From positions 17,336 to 37,725 of the forward strand of contig BLXT01006392.1 in the NCBI GenBank assembly GCA_019648995.1: 20,390 bases of DNA, given 5' to 3'. A program made the position numbers and the translations under genes. Below, one piece after another: positions 8,676-18,693 of the stretch (the stretch's first letter is position 1; every line of letters begins with the position of its first letter). The DNA comes from Plakobranchus ocellatus (taxonomy: Eukaryota > Mollusca > Gastropoda > Plakobranchidae). The notes under the pieces were generated by a model. It was not told where the DNA came from. It ran no database searches and was given only the letters and a program-made list of their open reading frames with translations.

Positions 8676-10745
8676 AACTACATTCGTCGGACAATCGGCG
8701 ACTAAATCGGTAACCCCATCAATGTTAAATTGATGAGGAGGGTAGTGGGACCCAGTGGGACTAATAATAAGACCCGCTAAATAATAGGACAACGGCCATC
8801 CATATATCCCCACTGCCCTGTTGCTTAGTTCCGAAAGAAAGGCTAGCGGCGAGTCCGTACACAAAACCCTTAGTAGACAAGGGAGAATCACTGCTCTAGC
8901 TTCCCAAGAAAAAAAATCCAAACCAAAGCAAAATCTCTGTTAACAATTCGGCAACAAACGCCATATGCAGCAGATGGCTCCAGGTCGTCATCAGCACCTG
9001 CTCACAAAATAAATATCAAACAAATATATAAAATAGCAACATGGAATGTGTATACACTGCATCAAAAAGTAAAGTTAGAAAATATTATTCAAGAAATGGA
9101 CAGAATAAAACTTAATCCTAGGGCTTGCTCAGGTAAGATGGACAGGGGCAGGTTCCATGAAACTAGATAGTAAAACTCTAATTTACTTAGGGGGACATAA
9201 ACATGAAAGTGCCATCAGTCTCTTATTTGATGTAACAACAGCATAAAGTCTAGGGAGTCGGTGTCCAATTTCAGACAGAGTAGTAGTAGCTAAATTGGTA
9301 GTCACATCATTAAATGTAGGAATTATTCTAGTGTATGCACCAACATCTGGCAGTGAAGATGTAGAATTAGAAAAGTTTTATGAAGAAATAAAAAAAAGTA
9401 AAAGTGTACCCAAAATCCTAGGACATCATAATAATAATTATGGCAGATTTCAATGCAAACACTGGGATTGAAAGGGTAGAAGATGTTGGGCCCAATGGCA
9501 TAAGGACTGTAAATGAGCATAGAAGTAGGCTTATTAAATAGTGCCAAATCAATGATTTTACCATCACAAATTTTCAGTATCAAAACCATCCTAGGACACA
9601 ATGGACTTGGAAGAGCCCCGGAGATAGAAGTAGAAACAAAACAGATTATATTATCATTCAGAAACGATTCTGAAACGCCATCAAAACATCGAAATCACTG
9701 CCGGGAGCCGAATGTGATTCAGATCATAGTCCATTCATGTGTAAATTTCAGATAAAACTTAAAAAGTAAGGAAGGAAAAGACTAATCCTAAATTCCAAAT
9801 GTACTTACTAAAATCTGATGAAAAACTGAGAGACAAAATTGCTGTAGCTGTGCATAACAGATATAACTCTAAAGAACATCTCAGAACTAGAGGAACTATG
9901 TTCAGAAATGAAAAATTCCCAAAAAAGATAAAAAAGATGATAAGAAATGGATAAACAAAGAACTACTCGATTAATAGAAGAAAGGTGCAAATAAAAAAAA
10001 ATGTAGAAGCCAAATGCAAAGACCGAANNNNNNNNNNNNNNNNAAAATAACTTGCAATACAGCGAAAGAAAAATGGATTAATCAACAATGTCAGGAAATG
10101 CAGCGAAAGCCAAATGTAGACAGTAAATTCATGCACGTTAAAATTAAGGACACGAGTGTTAAGAAAACCAAATGCAGTAGGGCTTCTGCATCAAATCAAA
10201 AGACGGAAAAATGTCAATGGAAAAAAAGGAAATTCTAAAAAGATGGTCAGAACATATTGAAGATATTTTTAAAGATGATAGGGGCCAAAACCCAAAATAT
10301 AGAAGACCCACCTATCCGGAAAGAAGAGGTAGAAGCAGCATAAAGAAACTGAAAAACGGAAAAAATCAGAGATAATATACCGATAGAAATAATTAAAGCA
10401 TTAGATAATATGGAGTAGATCTGATAACTAAACTTCTTAAGTTTCGCATACACGATAGTGGTACAATTCCAGAAAAATTGAACATTGAAGCGAAAGATCT
10501 GAAAATAATTAGAAATTTATATAGTGATCAAACTATATCTGTAAGAATTGAAGGGGAACTTAGAGATTTCAAATCCACCAAAAGAGTTTTGATGCAGTGA
10601 TGTGTAATAAGTCCTGATCTTTTTAACCTATATAGATGATATGCAGATGATACAGTTTTGATAGCAGAACTTGATGAGCAGCTCCAATTAAATAAGGGGC
10701 TTCTTAGGGAGGTTTTTAAACGTTTACATAGATAGGCGTTTGACT
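8676..10745 (+). mobile_element. RTE-like non-LTR retrotransposon, 5' part with endonuclease and partial RT
   Basis: About 350 bases of 5' leader precede an apurinic-type endonuclease recognisable by KIATWNVYTL (from 9030), a VYAPTSG motif, DFNAN (catalytic Asp/Asn) and a terminal SDH. A linker follows with EKEEILKRWSE-like and IEDPPIRKEEVEAA-like blocks, then reverse transcriptase pieces: VRIEGE, SPDLFNLY and the catalytic YADD (10640-10651) followed by TVLIAE. Many stops and frameshifts make it non-functional. Between GTIPEKL and DLKIIRNLY the RT palm segment is missing. The clade assignment to RTE (BovB-like, CFDP2-type endonuclease) is from memory of motif order and is likely but not proven. 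Confidence 0.8.
10028..10043. other. Assembly gap (16 N)
   Basis: Sixteen undetermined bases inside the RTE linker. Translation continuity across it cannot be judged. Confidence 0.99.
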
Positions 10746-12519
10746 GTCAACATTGAATCCTCCATAGGTAAATTCTGGAAACAGAATAAAAACATGTTCA
10801 AGTTTCCTTGACTGCTATAGTGACAGCCACCATCTTGGATTTTTCACGCTTCGAAAATCTAGATCAAGCATCCACCAATGATTTAAATCATTGCTGGAAT
10901 ATATGGTGGGACATTAAAGAACATAGCTTCGTAAATGAGACTGTGAATCAGCTAATATTCACTGTGGTTGGGCTCGCATTAAAGCGATATATATTGCATG
11001 AACAAATGACGAAAACGAGAATGATAGATATATTATGGTTATTTCAAGAAACTAGTTGTTTGGCTAATAGAAATGATAGGTTGATTTTGGTATGTGTTGG
11101 TATGGAAGCTGAAGAAATGTGAGGCTCATAGGACAAAACACACAGTCTCAAATTTAGTGGCTTAACATTGAAAGAAAAAGCTTTATAATGTTGCAAAAAT
11201 TATTCGCTTGATCAAATGTCTTTTCCAACCCGCCGTTTCTTTAAGCTTATTAATAATGTTCCACAGTATCTGCCTACATTTATAGTTTTTTCTTGAGACG
11301 GGATTCACACAATAATATTGCCTGCCATTTCACCTCCAAAAAGCGGTAGCCAGTAATTTTATTTTAAGGTCACTCTGGTTTTTTGGGTGTTCTTAAAGAG
11401 CCTGGTTCCATGCCATGACATCGCTTTTTTCCTCTTGTATGTGCTTCGTTTAGGTCTATGTTCCATCCACGTTAAAAAAAGATCCAAAAAATAATTGTCT
11501 TCGGTTTTTCGGAAGAGACCACTGATTAAGGTTCCAGATCATGTGCCTTTGATTGCATCTTTCAGCAATACATTGCAAACATTGATAAAACCTAAAGAGC
11601 TCTAAAGAATCAGCGATATCAACAGTTTCGAGCCTCCTAAATTGAATATTTTCATATTTTATCTTTGTTGATAGACAGAGGGTTTGCAATTTGTCACTCA
11701 TGTACATTTTTATGCTCTTATCAAAAACTATTTACTTACGTTAGACCCTGACCCGCTTGAAATGCAGAAAAATTTGCAATGCTATTTTGTGTGTGAAGAA
11801 AACGAATTTCAGTTCTGATTCCCTTTTTTGATCAATTTGTATTGCAGTTGCCATTTTTGTTGTGATAATCTCAACTTAATAATCCTTCAATGAAAACATT
11901 ATTTTTATGGTGCGATCAAATTTTTGAACTACAAGAAATAAAAACCAGGAAAAAACGTTTGGCAGAACGAAATAAAATTGGTTAGTAAATGAAACGGGAT
12001 TTAAAACATATTTTCGAACAGCCCTTTCTCAAGAAACATTTTTTTCATGATCGCATCTTCATTTTGGCAATCAATTTTATTTAGAGGGAAGGTGGAAGGA
12101 GCTACCATGTTGGATAAAGCACTCCTTTGTATACATGGTTCAAAGGGATAATTTTCATTGATAGTCAATGATATCAAATCGCTCTCAAATTTAGTGACTA
12201 AATAATAGTATCAAAGTAACGAAAAAACCTTTACAAGCTGTGCTTCACTAAATTGTGCACTGCACACTTTCCGCATTCTTTGGCTTCCCAGAGCAAAAAC
12301 TAAAGCTCAAACGTGAAATAATGGAAATATTTTGTAGAGACGAGATCTAGTCATCACTGGGCAAAGAATAATAATAATGGCATACCTCAGGCATGGGTTC
12401 GTTACGTTTCTGAGTGTAGTAAGAGCTTTCAAATGAAGTTCATATTGTAGAAATACTCCTTAAAAAGTAATGTTTATAATATTTTATGTGTTTGTGAAAT
12501 CTTGTTTGTTGTATTCATT

Positions 12520-12520
<1 letters not shown>
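10746..12520. other. Non-coding AT-rich interval
   Basis: The longest + frame (10808-11122, 104 codons) shows no motif I recognise and starts close to the RTE edge. No splice-linked exon, RNA gene or inverted repeat was evident. Confidence 0.5.

Positions 12521-12567
<47 letters not shown>
12521..12567. repeat. (AG)n microsatellite
   Basis: Perfect AG dinucleotide run of about 23 units. Confidence 0.98.
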
Positions 12568-12570
<3 letters not shown>

Positions 12571-13950
12571 CAGTGATATCACTCACATTCGAAAAGGAGA
12601 AAGCCAGACCAATTTCCCATCTAGATCAAGAAAAGGGTATCGAAGGGAACATGTCATGTTATAGATCTGGACAAGAGCACTGCAACGGCCTACTTTAGGT
12701 CTTCACTCTATTGAACAGCCTACGCCCACAAAGAAAAGGAAACGAAATTTGATAGATCTATGTGGTTTTGTGTTCCCATTTGATGACAAAATCTAAAACC
12801 TTAATGAACAATGAGGTTCTTTGTCTGGTCAAATAATAATAAAAAAAAAAATAATAGACGAAAATTGTTGGCAACCTTATCCTTAAAAAACTATTTGCAG
12901 ATCGTCCCTTTTCTTTTAATTCCACATCCAATTTAATCATCTTATTTTTTCTCTTGAGACGTTTTTTTTTTTAATTTTGTCGACTTCGTCTTCTACTTCT
13001 TAACCCCCACAACCAACATAATACTTCATTACTGATAGTATCATTTAAAAGGTCGTATATATGAAGCCACAAAAGCCAGGCCCTAGACTCTCGCCTGGAT
13101 GATCCCCTTTGACTGAATTTTAGCAAGGTCAGTGACGTCACATGCAGAGGTCTATTGGAAATCGCAGTTTTGCCTACCAGTGACGACCAATAAGAGTGAA
13201 AATCGAGGCGTCATAATCGACAGTTATCTTCGCTGGCGGAAAATTAAAAATAAGATTTTAGTCTATAGTTTAATCCACAAAAAAGCACTTTTGTTCGAGT
13301 AATAGTTTTCGGCACTCTGCTTACTGCTTGCAGACTCACGTTCAATTCTAATTTCATTTAACGTCTCTCAGATATTGCTTTAGAAAATATGCTTTGAAAA
13401 AAATAATTCATAATTAATGAATTTATCCATTGTGTTCTTTTCTTCTTTAATCTGTCCACATTTTTTTTATGCTTGGAAAAAAAGTTGAGGGTTCTTAACT
13501 TTTGAAATGTTTGTGGGTTTTTTTAAATTTTAATCGACCCATTTTCATTTCAGTAACAAACTTTAACTAACCCGAATCCAATTAAATGCAGTAGATTTCA
13601 TAAATCGCCCATGGTTCTAACTCTCGCTTTCTCTGTCTACGTTTATAAGTAAGTTAATTTTAGCAAAACCTTTAGTGTCAAATTCATTGAAAAGGGGAGT
13701 AGGAGTGAGGAGAGTGGTGGAAAGGGTAATCACTTGCCTTTTTTTTTCATGTTTGTGTTTACAAAAAATCCGGCTATATTTAATATCAAGTCTACTAAAA
13801 TATTTACGAAGAGTATTAATTTTATACGACCCTGGTTTAAAACAAATTAGCAAAATTATATTTTAGAAGAGGACATTTCTTCTCTATGGAAGTCCTTTCT
13901 GATTAATGCAATGACCTCTTTTTGGATTCAGACAGAGGTTTTGAGACTTA
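12568..13950. other. Non-coding interval with a CRE-like palindrome
   Basis: No coding signal. A stretch at about 13075-13245 is less AT-rich than its surroundings and contains TGACGTCA at 13133-13140, the full palindromic CREB/ATF consensus. With no gene start nearby, its relevance is unknown. Confidence 0.4.
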
Positions 13951-14035
13951 ATCTCTCTCTCTTCTCTCTCTCTCTCTCTCTCACTCTCCCCCCCCTCTCT
14001 CTCTCTCTCTGAGTGTGTATATGTGCGCGTGCGCC
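13951..14035. repeat. (TC)n tract followed by alternating purine-pyrimidine run
   Basis: A TC run (13951-14010) with a C-rich interruption continues into GTGTGTATATGTGCGCGTGCGC, an alternating stretch of the kind that can adopt Z-DNA. Confidence 0.9.
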
Positions 14036-14638
14036 CCTCCTCCCCTCCTTTTTTTTCTTTCCTGCTTGTTTATTCTCAAACGCGTATACATATGCATTTG
14101 AAAACAGAACAGAACCGTGGATATGAAAAAAGTTTATTTTAAAAAGATTGATACAAAAAGAAAATGCAACTGAAAGATAATTAAGCAAAATAATTTGATA
14201 CATTGATAGATAAATAAAACAAATATGGAAGGAAAGAATGAATAAAGATGAAGTATTTAGAATGGTTTCGTTGTTAATATATAGATCTCATCTTTTCTCT
14301 AAAATGTTGAAACTCTTCAAAAAAGAGGAAAAAATAAATCAACAAACATACAAGGGTTTACAGGAACATACAATGCAATTATAGATAAAGACATAAGAAA
14401 TATTCTTTATTTTCGTCCAATGTTTATATGTCTGTTGTATAGGTCAATAATAGGTATTCTCTGTTCCTTGTTCTCTTTTTGAACTTATGTATAGCTTTGA
14501 TCGAAAATACATTTATTGAATCTCATATTTATTTTACAATCAATGTGTTTCTTTTTTCTTTTTTTAAGGAGGTGTTACTAAGTTAGACATTTCCTTGGCA
14601 TGCCACTATTTAAGTAACATTTTTTTTTCTTTGAAACA
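14036..14638 (-). other. Presumed 3' UTR and downstream flank of copy 2
   Basis: AT-rich and without coding signal. On the minus strand, AATAAA occurs at 14528-14533 and again at 14512-14517, about 105-125 bases after the copy 2 stop codon, a plausible place for a poly(A) signal. Confidence 0.4.
14528..14533 (-). terminator. Candidate poly(A) signal of copy 2
   Basis: AATAAA on the minus strand about 105 bases past the stop codon, with a second copy at 14512-14517. Chosen by position and consensus only. Confidence 0.35.
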
Positions 14639-15613
14639 TCAATAGAGTTCCACTTCACAGACAAATTTGCCAGTTGCAGAGCAAATCCAATCATTGAGGC
14701 CTTGAAAGTTTAGTCTGATTTCCATGCAGTCTTCATTACCGCCCACATTATCCGGCTGTCCGCCTGACCACCCGCGTAAAATAGGAACAGGTTTCCTACT
14801 GTTAAAATAGACAAACTGACCCTCCCTCTCAATATCATTACCACCAGTCCAGAAACTGTTGGCACCTCCAGTGCGGGTCACAAAATCGTACACAAACAGG
14901 TATTCTTCATCATCATCCAACTCTACGAGATACCCGCCAGAAGATTTGCACGCTTGATTGGCCGCTCCAATGTTAAAAGCCGCTTGGGCCTTGCTTGCTA
15001 GGTACACTCTACCCTTTGAAATGTCCGAAACGTCAAAACTGCCTTTGTCGATGGCCATCATCTTAAAGTGGAGCTTCATATTTTGTTGAAAGGTTTCAAG
15101 CTTTGAATCCAATGCCTCAATCTTGACGTCTATTTTTGAATCCAGTGCCTCAATCTTGCCGCCTATTTTTGAATTTAGTGCCTCAATCTTGCTGTCTATT
15201 TTTGTATCTAGTGCCTCAATCTTGCTGTCTATTTTTGAATTCAATGCCCCAATCTTGCTGTCTATTTTTGAATCCAGTGCCCCAATGTTGCTGTTCAAGT
15301 TTTTGACTTGTACAGTTAATGCTGAAGCTGTTTTTGCAGTACACGTATTGTCAACCTTTTCCGACACCTCTTGAAGTTGCGAATCAATAGAGTCCATCTT
15401 TTCACAACAGCCCTCTTTGAGAAGATCTACTTTGCCAGTCGTGGTGATCGAAGCTCCTTGTCCTTGGCGATCTAAGCCATTTGCCACACATTTGTAGTAT
15501 TGACGATATCCTGGTGTTGGAGACTTCCAAGACATAATTAAATAAGAATGGCCGTCGTGTTCCGGACCGGTTTTGCCACTGATAATAACGTCTCCGTCCT
15601 CCAGGTCACCGGT
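14639..15613 (-). other. Exon 3 of copy 2: end of Ig domain, coiled coil and CTLD
   Basis: Open from an acceptor (taactgcag, next to 15613) to the stop at 14639-14641, 324 codons plus stop. The Met at 15535 (MSWKSPTPGY) is internal: upstream in the same frame 26 further codons lead to the acceptor and align with copy 1. It is 36 codons longer than in copy 1: 33 from three extra coiled-coil units and 3 in the divergent Ig segment. Confidence 0.87.
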
Positions 15614-18600
15614 CTGCAGTTATGTTTTTGGAAAGACAGAAGTTTATCAATCTTTGATCAAGAATTTAGTTCAGTAACCTTACTATTGATCTAATCATTT
15701 TTAAAGCATAAATTGATATAAAGTAACTGTAAATGAATGATAAATATAAAATTTTATATGATGAGTGAAAAGACAGAAGGATTTCAATTTGTATAACACA
15801 GGCAAAATCAATTTTTCCCCCAAACCGACTACAGTCATCTCGCTTTGATATAAAAATCAACACTATTCAAATATTTGATATTTCCAAAAAAAAGATAATA
15901 TTTTAAGGAAACTTTGTATTGGGATTTGAGAATCTGCAGCGTTATGATAAAGGGAGGGAAAATTTAATACGGCATAAATGAATATGGATTCTCTGTAGAA
16001 AGCTTTCGATCCCTTAAAAGAGAAAAAAAAACCAGATCGGTTGATAAATAAAGGATCCTTTATGGAAAAAGAGACGCAAAAAGGTACACCAAGAGTAAGC
16101 ATATTCAAGATTGTTAAGAAAGAGAAACAGAGGGAGGAAATGGCGGATTCAATATAACAAAATGGCTGAAGCAGACGATGCGATACATAGACAGCTGAGA
16201 AAGATTACGTTCTATTTTATAGCCAATGTTTACAGGCAGGGCAACCTACCGTGGTGAAGATAACCTTACTAGAAGAGATGGAAGAAAATAAAGTCAATAA
16301 GCCGTGCCCAATTTCGCACTTCACACGTGTTAGATCTTATACTGAATTTATAACTATAGGACAAGATATTGTAAAACATCTCTCCAACGCAGCGCGGGCA
16401 ATACTACAAAGTAAAGTAATGCAGAATTATGAAATATTGTGATATCGTCGTTAAACGTGCTTAAAACACAACACAAGGGGTAATGTGAACTTCATAGAGA
16501 AATCAGTCTAATGAGCCGTTTAACAAAGATCATATCGAGTACTTTGATGCAGGAAGTGCGCAAGAGTCTAAGACAAAATACCCAAAATAGTTTGGCTTTG
16601 TGCTTTATAAAGGGACTAGAAAAGCAATATTCACTTTGTCAATGCTTATGGAAAGGTGTATAGAGGTAAAAAAGACATCGATCCCCCCAAAAAAATTCAT
16701 TGATTATTCTAAGGCCTTTGGCAAAATAAAAAAATTAAGATCTATTACATCTGCTTAAATAATTAGACATTTATGGCAAAGATCTGAGAGTAATTAGACA
16801 TCTGTACTGGGATCAAACTGCATCTGTAAGAACTGAAGGAGGATAGAGTGATTTCAAATACATCAAAAGAGGTCTGAGGCAAGAGTATGTAATGTCCCCT
16901 GATCTTCTTAATCTATAAAGTGAAATAATGTTAAGGAATTTAGAGGATATATACGGCTTAAAGGTAAATGGAGAAAGTCTTGATACTCTGAGGAATGTAG
17001 ATGATACAGATTCATAGCAGAAACTGGTGGACAACTACAAAAACTTTTAGATACTTTTGCTTTAGAGAGCGAGGGAATGGTCTTGTTTTTGAATGTGAAT
17101 AAATCCCACGACATCCTCGAAGTACAAATGCAATCTCGTTAATCAAACAAGTTACACATTTAAATATTTTGACTATCTTATAATTCAGATAGTAGATGCA
17201 CTGGTGAGATAAGTAAAAAGAAATAGCCAGTGCCTTATATACACCCAAAAAAAATGAAACCAATATTGACAAACACAAAATAATATAAGTATGGACACCA
17301 CAAAAAGGGTAATGAAAACATGTGTATGGCCATTACTATTAAATAGTCCTAAGTGTTGGACAATAAAGAAGGAAGCAGAGGGAAATTGAGAACAATAAAT
17401 AAAGATGTGGTTTATCAGAAAAGAAGTAAATGGATTGGTACTGCAAGAAGCTGCTTTTGGGCGATCACTAATTAAAATCATAAAAAGGAGACAGCTTCAA
17501 TTTTCGGGACCCATTTGCCCACGCAAAGGTTTAGAATACTTAGCAAAAAGCATTATAGGAAGACAGAAAATAACTTTATCAATATCATTAAGTCATAGGC
17601 AAAAGATAATGGTAGCAAAAAAACTTCATAAGGTTAACTTAGAATAGGTTTGAGTGGAGGGGCATGATTGCCAAAGTCAGTTTTAGAACACCTAAAGAAC
17701 AAGTCATTGCGAATAAATAGAAGTAGAATTTGGCCTAAAGGCCCCCATACACGATCAAACATGTTTGATCAAATATGTTTGATCAAACATGTTTGATGGA
17801 TATTTGATCGTGTATGAGTAGATTTGATGGGCCAAAAATGCTTGACATCAAATGCTTGATGGATCTGATTTTTTTGATGTTTTTCGTCAAGCAGGCAAAC
17901 ATGTTGGATCGTGTATGGGCGTCATCAAACTTGTTTGTCAATCATTATTTTTTCAGAATCAGCCGGACAGGTAACATCGTCTGAAAAACAACTACATGGC
18001 GCCGTCAAAAGAGGAAAAGAAATATATTTTGGAGGTTATTGAAATGTACCATGGTTTTCCTGAACTATGGAAGGTGAAAAAGCAAGGAATATAGTGACAG
18101 AGAGAAAAAAGAAGCTGCGTATGACACCTTGTTGCTGAAATACAAGGAGTGGTATACCGAAGCCACAAAGGACGACCTCAAAAAGAAACTGAATGCAATG
18201 AGGACGTCCTTTAGAAGGCTAGCACTGTTGGTCCATCCATTACGCACTCTTGCCACGAACTAATGTTTGACAAACAAGTTTGAACGTATATGGGTAAACG
18301 TCAAGCTATCAAACATGTTTGATCGTGAATGGGGGCCTTAAGAGTATGTACTTTAAGTGAAAGGATTTCAACAACGATCGACAATCATGATAAGCCAGTT
18401 GTTTTTTGCTTACCGTCTGCCATAATAAACACATTTTTGTGTTACTTAATTTTGTAGAGAAATGGACCCAACTTGACATACCAATTTAGGGGATTGAGAC
18501 CACATATCGACGACAGCCAACTCGTCAAACTCGCCCTGATTCCCATACGGTTTTGATCCAAACAATGTCAGTGAGGCCACAGTTACCATGTCGGTCAAGC

Positions 18601-18693
18601 TGGCGTCGACACTACAATTGACAACTATGAGTCCAGATGGCGTAGTAAAATCAGTTGAGTGAGACACATCCAGATTTATTGCTGAAGCCGTGC
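14639..18693 (-). CDS. Secreted Ig-like/coiled-coil/C-type lectin protein (CREP-like), copy 2, 5' exon missing
   Basis: Two exons on - (18693-18482 and 15613-14639) join in frame, giving 395 residues without a signal peptide. From the first residue: Ig-like domain with Cys27 and Cys113, a Cys-Cys pair at 140-141, a coiled coil with five 11-residue repeats at 186-240, and a CTLD with cysteines 293, 367, 382 and 390. The sugar-specificity triplet is QPD at 357-359, typical of galactose-type CTLDs. Exon 2 length and phases equal those of copy 1, and the proteins are highly similar, so these are tandem-inverted paralogs. Intron 2 (2868 bp) carries two transposon insertions. The signal exon was sought between 18694 and 20390 and not found; it may lie beyond the window, be divergent, or be lost. 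No frameshift interrupts the visible exons. Confidence 0.82.
15107..15271 (-). repeat. Five 33-bp units encoding 11-residue coiled-coil repeats
   Basis: Five consecutive in-frame units of the form SKID-x-KI(E/G)AL(D/N), followed by SKLETF. Only a few positions vary between units. Copy 1 has two units. Confidence 0.92.
16140..16490. other. Unidentified segment with coding-like + frames
   Basis: Two adjoining + frames read MAEADDAIHRQLRK (from about 16164, ending LPW then a stop) and, one frame over, MEENKVNKPCPISHFTRVRS and onwards to a stop at 16440-16442. Together they look like a broken coding stretch just 5' of the RTE fragment. I recognise no domain. It may be unrelated retroposed DNA or an upstream part of the RTE. 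Confidence 0.3.
16490..17700 (+). mobile_element. RTE-like non-LTR retrotransposon fragment (reverse transcriptase to 3' end)
   Basis: Translation across frames gives the RT domain in order: ISLMSRLTKII, a broken FGFV and KGTRKAIF, LMERCIEV, a degenerate IDYSKAF, LYWDQTASVR, a CVMSPDLLNL block, LEDIYGLKVNGE, and VDDT at about 16997 where YADDT is expected. The C-terminal region continues with ISMDTTKRVMKT, CWTIKKE, MWFIRKE and RRQLQFSG, and ends near FEWRGMIA. It is riddled with stops. The fragment lies antisense to gene copy 2 within its intron 2. It is the same family as the insertion at 8040-10745 and retains the RT palm segment missing there. Confidence 0.8.
17739..17769 (+). repeat. Left terminal inverted repeat
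   Basis: 31 bp, pairing with 18308-18338 with one mismatch (CATACAC against CATTCAC). It ends in the 16-bp palindrome ATCAAACATGTTTGAT (17754-17769), repeated at 17782-17797. Confidence 0.93.
17926..17941 (+). repeat. Inner inverted repeat, left arm
   Basis: CAAACTTGTTTGTCAA is the exact reverse complement of 18267-18282. The pair closely brackets the MADF frame. Confidence 0.85.
17996..18263 (+). pseudogene. Frameshifted MADF-domain (Myb/SANT-like) protein of the transposon
   Basis: From ATG at 17996 the frame reads MAPSKEEKKYILEVIEMY, then FPELWKVK, the opening of a MADF domain (hydrophobic helix, then P-x-LW). One extra A in the run at about 18074-18078 shifts the frame. The other frame continues with YSDREKKEAAYDTLLLKY, KEWY, KLNAMRTSFRR and ends at TAA 18261-18263, matching the rest of a MADF domain. 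MADF domains bind DNA. In Harbinger elements such proteins help recruit the transposase. About 89 codons; only a single lesion is visible. Confidence 0.75.
18267..18282 (-). repeat. Inner inverted repeat, right arm
   Basis: Exact reverse complement of 17926-17941, a few bases after the MADF stop codon. Confidence 0.85.
18308..18338 (-). repeat. Right terminal inverted repeat
   Basis: Pairs with 17739-17769; followed directly by the TAA target duplication at 18339-18341. Confidence 0.93.
18482..18693 (-). other. Exon 2 of copy 2: first part of Ig-like domain
   Basis: 212 nt with the same cttacacag acceptor and GTATGT donor as copy 1. Encodes INLDVSHSTD, then VNCSVD with the first Ig cysteine, and ends WSQSPKL. 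It differs from copy 1 at 13 of 71 residues and lacks the NLT sequon (SLT instead). Confidence 0.85.

Larger units (their letters stand above)
17739..18338 (+). mobile_element. PIF/Harbinger-type DNA transposon, 600 bp, non-autonomous
   Basis: Terminal inverted repeats of 31 bp (17739-17769 and 18308-18338) begin AGGCCCCCAT and differ at one position. They are flanked by TAA on both sides (17736-17738 and 18339-18341), matching the 3-bp TWA target duplications of PIF/Harbinger elements. The interior holds a decayed MADF reading frame, a domain found in the accessory DNA-binding protein of that superfamily, but no DDE transposase. The inner ends carry several copies of the TTTGATC/GATCAAA motif. 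It sits antisense in intron 2 of copy 2. Confidence 0.88.
15614..18481 (-). other. Intron 2 of copy 2, enlarged by transposons
   Basis: A 2868 bp intron from GTATGTCAAGTTGGG to the tgcag acceptor. It contains the RTE fragment and the Harbinger-type element, both described separately. The remainder (15614-16140 and 18339-18481) has no recognisable content. Confidence 0.75.

Noticed and set aside
8673-8921. Minus-strand 82-residue frame as a gene
   Set aside because: It lies in the 5' leader of the inverted RTE part and shows no family resemblance.
10808-11122. 104-residue + frame as a gene
   Set aside because: No recognisable motif, no splice or promoter context, and a length compatible with chance next to a retrotransposon edge.
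16813-17481. Several minus-strand frames of 68-98 residues
   Set aside because: Antisense shadows of the RTE fragment on +.
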